Under the pieces are notes generated by a model. It was not told where the DNA came from, made no database searches, and was given only the letters and a program-made list of their open reading frames with translations. Both the position numbers and the translations under genes were made by a program. DNA of 64,000 bases, taken from NCBI RefSeq assembly GCF_030534315.2, contig NZ_CP130558.2:2284501-2348500 (forward strand), in the 5' to 3' direction. Origin of the DNA: Thermoanaerobacterium sp. CMT5567-10 (GTDB lineage: Bacteria > Bacillota > Thermoanaerobacteria > Thermoanaerobacterales > Thermoanaerobacteraceae). Each line of letters opens with the position of its first letter. Position 1 is the first letter of the stretch. Below are positions 60,114 through 64,000 of this stretch, one piece after another.

Positions 60114-61271
60114 GTGTATCTTTTAAAGGGCGGCAAAGTCTTGACGATGGCAGGAAAAAATTACGATAAAGCAGATGTTCTTATAGACGATGGAAAGATT
60201 TTGGACGTTGGAGAAGAAATAATAGCACCGCTTGATGCTGAGGTGATTGATGTTTCAGGCCTTACAGTGATGCCTGGCATGATAGATGCACATTGTCATC
60301 TAGGTATGTGGGAAAATGCTGTTGGCTTTGAAGGTGCAGATGGAAATGAGGAGACGGATCCCATAACTCCTCAATTGCGAGCAATAGATGGGATAAATCC
60401 TATGGACAAATATTTTCAAGAAGCATATGAGGCAGGTGTAACGACGGCTGTAACAGGTCCTGGCAGTGCCAATGTAATTGGAGGTCAATTTGCAGCCATA
60501 AAGACATATGGCAAAAGAATTGATGATATGATCATAAAAGAACCGATTGCGGTTAAAGTGGCTTTTGGTGAGAATCCAAAATCTGTGTACAATGAGCAGC
60601 ATAAAATGCCTATGACAAGAATGGGCATAGCCGCACTGCTGAGGCAAGAGCTCATAAAAGCGCAAGAGTACATAGAGGATATGGAGAAGTACGCTGACGA
60701 TGATGAGAAAAGGCCCTCAAGGGACCTTGGACTTGAAGTCTTGGCTAAAGTATTAAAGAGGGAAATACCATTAAAAGCCCATGCCCATAGAGCAGATGAC
60801 ATATTCACTGCTTTAAGGATAGCAAAAGAATTTAATGTCGATATAACGCTGGACCATTGCACTGAGGGGCACCTTATAGTGGATTATCTTGTGAAGGAGA
60901 ATGCAAAAGTCATTGTAGGTCCTTCACTTTCTGAAAGGTCAAAAGTTGAGCTTTCAAACCTTACTTTTAAAACTCCGGGAATTTTATCAAAAGCCGGGTT
61001 AGATGTGGCTATTATGACAGATCATCCAGTTATTCCTTTAAATTACCTTCCCATCTGCGCAGGTCTTGCAGTGAGAGAAGGAATGGATGAGATGGAAGCT
61101 CTGAAAGCAATTACTATAAATCCAGCAAAAATAGTAGGCATATCTGACAGGGTAGGAAGCATTGAGAAGGGAAAAGATGCAGATATAGCTGTATTGGACG
61201 GTAGCCCAATTGAGATAAAAACAAAGACAAAGTATGTATTTGTAAATGGACAATTAGTCTATGAAGCATAA
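60114..61271 (+). CDS. Amidohydrolase (imidazolonepropionase-like)
   Basis: A 385-residue metal-dependent hydrolase. Metal ligands are visible in GMIDAHCHLG, HAHRADDI, LDHCTEGH and MTDHPVIPL. Other parts are AGVTTAVTGPGSANVIGGQ and PAKIVGISDRVGSIEKGKDADI. No membrane segment or signal. The start is GTG 60114 after AGGGGGG. It sits directly ahead of ornithine carbamoyltransferase, with a 45-base gap, and could be cotranscribed with it. The substrate is unknown. Confidence 0.85.
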   Translation: MYLLKGGKVLTMAGKNYDKADVLIDDGKILDVGEEIIAPLDAEVIDVSGLTVMPGMIDAHCHLGMWENAVGFEGADGNEETDPITPQLRAIDGINPMDKYFQEAYEAGVTTAVTGPGSANVIGGQFAAIKTYGKRIDDMIIKEPIAVKVAFGENPKSVYNEQHKMPMTRMGIAALLRQELIKAQEYIEDMEKYADDDEKRPSRDLGLEVLAKVLKREIPLKAHAHRADDIFTALRIAKEFNVDITLDHCTEGHLIVDYLVKENAKVIVGPSLSERSKVELSNLTFKTPGILSKAGLDVAIMTDHPVIPLNYLPICAGLAVREGMDEMEALKAITINPAKIVGISDRVGSIEKGKDADIAVLDGSPIEIKTKTKYVFVNGQLVYEA

Positions 61272-61316
61272 TAAAAACATAAGCAATTGTATTATCAATA
61301 ATGAGGAGGAAAATAA

Positions 61317-62258
61317 ATGGCATTTAATTTAAAAGGTAGAAGTTTATTGACGTTAAAAGATTATACACCACAAGAGATAATATATCTTCTTGATATAGCA
61401 AAACAGGTAAAGGCTGAGAGAAAAGCAGGGATAGTTCATCAAAGATTTTTAGGAAAGACTATTGCATTGATATTTGAAAAGCGCTCCACCAGAACTAGAT
61501 GTGCATTCGAGACGGCTTTTGGCGAGGAAGGTGGGCACCCGGTTTTTTTGTCAACAGATGATATACAGCTTGGGGCAAAAGAATCGATAGAGGATACAGC
61601 AAGAGTTCTTGGCAGGATGTTTGATGCAATAGAATTTAGAGGATTCAATCAAAAGACTGTAGAAGCACTTGCAAAATATTCTGGTGTGCCTGTTTACAAT
61701 GGGCTTACTGACGAATATCATCCTACGCAAGTTTTGGCCGATTTAATGACGATAGAAGAAGAATTTGGATATCTGAAAGGTACAAAATTGGCATTTGTAG
61801 GCGATGGGAGAAATAATATGGCAAATACGCTAGCGGTTGGATGTGCAAAAATGGGTATGGATTATGTGATAAATTCACCTAAAGAGCTTTGGCCATCAGA
61901 AGAATACATAAAAGAAATCAAAGATATGGCAAAAGAAAATGGAGGAAGCTTTACAATAACAGATGTGCCAGGCGAAGGATTGGAAGGTGCACACGCAATT
62001 TACACAGATGTATGGGCATCTATGGGAGAAGAATCTAAGCAAAAAGAAAGGGAAATGCTTCTAAGGCCATTCCAAGTAAATGATGAGATGATGAAAAAGA
62101 CAAAAAGATCTGATACGATATTTTTACACTGCTTACCTGCAGTAAAAGGGCAAGAAGTAACATATGAAGTAATAGAAGGGAAGCAATCGAGAGTTTGGGA
62201 TGAGGCAGAGAACAGAAAGCACACTATAAAAGCTGTCATGATTGCCACAATTTTATAG
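61317..62258 (+). CDS. argF: Ornithine carbamoyltransferase
   Basis: A 313-residue cytosolic transferase linking ornithine and carbamoyl phosphate to make citrulline, or working in reverse in arginine breakdown. The carbamoyl-phosphate site is FEKRSTRTRCAFE, the ornithine site HCLPAVKGQE, with VYNGLTDEYHPTQVLADL between. The start ATG 61317 follows GAGGAGG. Carbamate kinase is the next gene, which suggests the catabolic direction; no arginine deiminase is in the window. A terminator separates the two. Confidence 0.93.
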   Translation: MAFNLKGRSLLTLKDYTPQEIIYLLDIAKQVKAERKAGIVHQRFLGKTIALIFEKRSTRTRCAFETAFGEEGGHPVFLSTDDIQLGAKESIEDTARVLGRMFDAIEFRGFNQKTVEALAKYSGVPVYNGLTDEYHPTQVLADLMTIEEEFGYLKGTKLAFVGDGRNNMANTLAVGCAKMGMDYVINSPKELWPSEEYIKEIKDMAKENGGSFTITDVPGEGLEGAHAIYTDVWASMGEESKQKEREMLLRPFQVNDEMMKKTKRSDTIFLHCLPAVKGQEVTYEVIEGKQSRVWDEAENRKHTIKAVMIATIL

Positions 62259-62260
62259 TA

Positions 62261-62300
62261 ATTAAGCCAAGGTAAATTTATATGCCTTGGCTTAATTTTC
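62261..62300 (+). terminator. Terminator of argF
   Basis: ATTAAGCCAAGG (62261-62272) pairs with CCTTGGCTTAAT (62285-62296), 12 bp, then TTTTC. Confidence 0.85.
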
Positions 62301-62326
62301 GCCTACTATTCAAATCATGAATAAAA

Positions 62327-62335
62327 TGATATAAT
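62327..62335 (+). promoter_or_regulatory. Extended -10 promoter of carbamate kinase
   Basis: TG-a-TATAAT (62327-62335) with no good -35 box; extended -10 promoters can work without one. Confidence 0.5.
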
Positions 62336-62371
62336 GTAAAATGTTATTATTTGCTTAAGTAGGAGGATACG

Positions 62372-63328
62372 ATGAAGGGAAAAGTAGTTATAGCGCTTGG
62401 GGGAAATGCACTGCAAGATAAAGATATGGTGCCCACCGCAGAATCTCAATTAAATGCGATAAGAAAGACAGCTTCATATATTGCAGATATCATAGAAGAA
62501 GGGTACTCTGTGATTGTGACACATGGCAATGGCCCACAGGTTGGCAATATAGTCATACAAAATGAGACGGCTTCTAACATAATACCTGCGATGCCTTTTG
62601 ACATATGCGGTGCGGAAAGTCAAGGTATGATAGGCTATATGATACAGCAGTGTTTAGGCGAAGTTTTTAAGGAGAGAAACATAGATAAAGATGCTGCAAC
62701 AATAGTGACACAAGTAGTTGTTGATAAAGATGATCCTGCATTTTTGCATCCAACAAAACCAATTGGGCCTTTTTACTCAAAGGAAGAAGCAGAGATGCTT
62801 ATAAAAAATAAAGGATATGAAATGGTGGAGGACAGCGGCAGAGGATACAGGAGAGTTGTAGCATCTCCAGAGCCAAAGGAAATAGTTGAATTAAGTACAA
62901 TTAAATTGCTTGAAAATAATGGTGTTGTAGTCATAACAGCAGGTGGAGGAGGAATACCTGTTGTAAAAGAAAATGACAGCTTAAAAGGTGTTGCTGCCGT
63001 AATAGATAAGGATCTTGCGTCTGAGAAGCTTGCAGAAGATTTAGATGCAGATATACTTTTGATTTTAACTGCTGTGGAAAAAGTGTACATCAATTATAAA
63101 AAGCCAGATGAAAAATCACTGGATGTAATTTCAAGTGATGAAGCACAGAGGTATTTAGAAGAAGGCCATTTTGCACCAGGAAGCATGCTGCCGAAGGTTA
63201 AGGCTGCAATAAGATTTGCAAACTCAAAACATGGAAGGCGTGCAATAATAACATCTCTTGAAAAAGCATATGATGCTTTATGTGGGAAAACAGGTACTGT
63301 TATCATAGAGAAAACAGCTAAAGACTAA
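62372..63328 (+). CDS. arcC: Carbamate kinase
   Basis: A 318-residue kinase that makes ATP and carbamate from carbamoyl phosphate and ADP. Family marks are VIALGGNALQDKDM, VTHGNGPQVGNI, DICGAESQGMIGYM and VITAGGGGIPVV, then FAPGSMLPKVKAAIRF. The start ATG 62372 follows TAGGAGG. With ornithine carbamoyltransferase it can turn citrulline into ornithine, ATP, CO2 and ammonia. Confidence 0.96.
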   Translation: MKGKVVIALGGNALQDKDMVPTAESQLNAIRKTASYIADIIEEGYSVIVTHGNGPQVGNIVIQNETASNIIPAMPFDICGAESQGMIGYMIQQCLGEVFKERNIDKDAATIVTQVVVDKDDPAFLHPTKPIGPFYSKEEAEMLIKNKGYEMVEDSGRGYRRVVASPEPKEIVELSTIKLLENNGVVVITAGGGGIPVVKENDSLKGVAAVIDKDLASEKLAEDLDADILLILTAVEKVYINYKKPDEKSLDVISSDEAQRYLEEGHFAPGSMLPKVKAAIRFANSKHGRRAIITSLEKAYDALCGKTGTVIIEKTAKD

Positions 63329-63336
63329 AAAGCTAC

Positions 63337-63365
63337 TTGACAAATTGATATTTTTATGACATCAT
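63337..63365 (+). promoter_or_regulatory. Promoter of the FMN riboswitch-ribU unit
   Basis: TTGACA (63337-63342), 17-bp spacer, CATCAT (63360-63365), a four-of-six -10. Confidence 0.55.
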
Positions 63366-63395
63366 ATTATTTAGAACTTAATAAGTGTGAAGAAT

Positions 63396-63559
63396 ATCTT
63401 CAGGGCAGGGTGAAATTCCCGACCGGCGGTAAGCGTAAGCAAGCCCGCGACCCGCATATGCGGTGGACTTGGTGAGATTCCAAGGCCGACAGTAAAGTCT
63501 GGATGGAAGAAGATTTATTTTTGTTGTTATGGTCCTGAAGATAATTCTTCAGGATTTTT
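63396..63559 (+). promoter_or_regulatory. FMN riboswitch (RFN element) with terminator
   Basis: P1 ATCTTC (63396-63401) pairs with GAAGAT (63509-63514). The RFN core reads AGGGCAGGGTGAAATTCCC, then GACCGGCGGT, then AGCCCGCGACC. The terminator is TCCTGAAG-ataatt-CTTCAGGA (63533-63554) followed by five T. High FMN should stop transcription of ribU. Confidence 0.95.
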
Positions 63560-63579
63560 GATTATGGAGGTGTTTGTTT

Positions 63580-64000
63580 ATGGAACACAGCAAGACGAAA
63601 GTAATTGTAACTGTAGGATTGCTTTCTGCAATAGCATTTGTACTTATGTATCTAGAATTTCAGCTACCACTATTTCCAGGCTTTTTAAAATTTGATTTCA
63701 GTGATATACCGCCACTACTAGCAGCATTTGCATTAGGACCTGTATACGGGATTTTTGTAGAAATTGTAAAAAACGTGATACACTTGCCTGTAAGCCAGTC
63801 TGCTGGTATTGGGGAAGTAGCAAATTTTGTGGTTGGTTCCATTTACGTGTATACAGTAGGTGTAATATACATGAGAAACAAATCAAAGAAATCAGCAATA
63901 TTTTCAATGATTATTGGAACAGTTGCTATGGCTATTGCTGGATCAGTCTTGAATTACTATGTATTTTTACCCTTGTACCAGAAGATAATGGGATGGCCAT
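63580..64000 (+). CDS. ribU: Riboflavin ECF transporter S component RibU (3' end outside the window)
   Basis: The first 140 residues of the membrane substrate-binding subunit of an ECF riboflavin transporter. TM helices include VIVTVGLLSAIAFVLMYLEF and IPPLLAAFALGPVYGIFVEI, with KFDFSDIP and IGEVANFVVGSIYV as RibU-family marks. The start ATG 63580 follows GGAGGTG. It is under the FMN riboswitch. The gene is cut by the window end. Confidence 0.93.
   Translation, partial: MEHSKTKVIVTVGLLSAIAFVLMYLEFQLPLFPGFLKFDFSDIPPLLAAFALGPVYGIFVEIVKNVIHLPVSQSAGIGEVANFVVGSIYVYTVGVIYMRNKSKKSAIFSMIIGTVAMAIAGSVLNYYVFLPLYQKIMGWP

Overview
The window looks like the chromosome of a thermophilic, anaerobic, spore-forming member of the Clostridia, most like Thermoanaerobacterium or a close relative. 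The evidence is an AT-rich genome with strong GGAGG ribosome sites, sporulation genes (a GerMN lipoprotein, yyaC, a Spo0E-like gene), rubrerythrin and hemerythrin for oxygen defence, a Bacillus/Clostridium-style flagellar cluster with flgM, flgN, fliW and csrA, and SAM-I and FMN riboswitches. The genus is an inference from protein flavour, not from a search.

Layout. 1-9.8 kb: a LacI regulator, nagA, a two-component system, a GerMN/Gmad2 lipoprotein, yyaC, a membrane-anchored unknown, and a large secreted NAGPA-type protein whose C-terminus resembles a dead metallophosphoesterase. 10-11.7 kb: tRNA-Pro, tRNA-Val and tRNA-Tyr, then a peroxiredoxin-rubrerythrin operon. 11.78-13.75 kb: an IS1634-like element flanked by a perfect 71-bp direct repeat that carries the metK promoter. 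13.8-15.2 kb: SAM-I riboswitch and metK. 15.3-19.8 kb: a short HD-GYP protein, a run of 58 A, a possible ComK-like protein, recD2 and comF.

19.8-45.1 kb is a late-flagellar region: yvyF (interrupted by an amber codon), flgM, flgN, flgK, flgL, a DUF6470 gene, fliW, csrA and flagellin; further on, a Spo0E-like gene, flaG, fliD, fliS and a FliT-like gene. At least six sigma-28-like promoters mark this regulon, and the flagellin leader shows a CsrA-type hairpin. Between the two flagellar blocks lie a helicase/PLD-like/zinc-finger gene, a Maf-type flagellin glycosyltransferase with a complete pseudaminic acid pathway (pseB, C, F, H, I, G), an NlpC/P60 protein and a DUF4130/radical-SAM DNA-repair pair. 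Two genes here (pseI and the NlpC/P60 gene) have no usable ATG/GTG/TTG and appear to start at ATT.

45.2-64 kb: a zinc-ribbon protein, a polar amino acid ABC transporter, hpf and an unknown gene each behind a textbook sigma-H promoter, a structured leader with a 27-residue hydrophobic peptide ahead of a membrane HD-GYP protein and a DUF5317 protein, niaR, hemerythrin, secA, prfB with its programmed frameshift, tex, prpE, a TVP38 membrane protein, an amidohydrolase, ornithine carbamoyltransferase and carbamate kinase, and an FMN riboswitch ahead of ribU, which runs off the end.

Themes: cell-surface motility and its glycosylation, post-transcriptional and sigma-factor control of the motile/stationary/sporulation switch, and oxidative stress. 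The candidates most worth following are the peptide/HD-GYP/DUF5317 cassette, the helicase-PLD protein next to flagellin, the ATT start codons, the amber codon in yvyF, the long target duplication of the IS, and the poly(A) tract ahead of the ComK-like gene.
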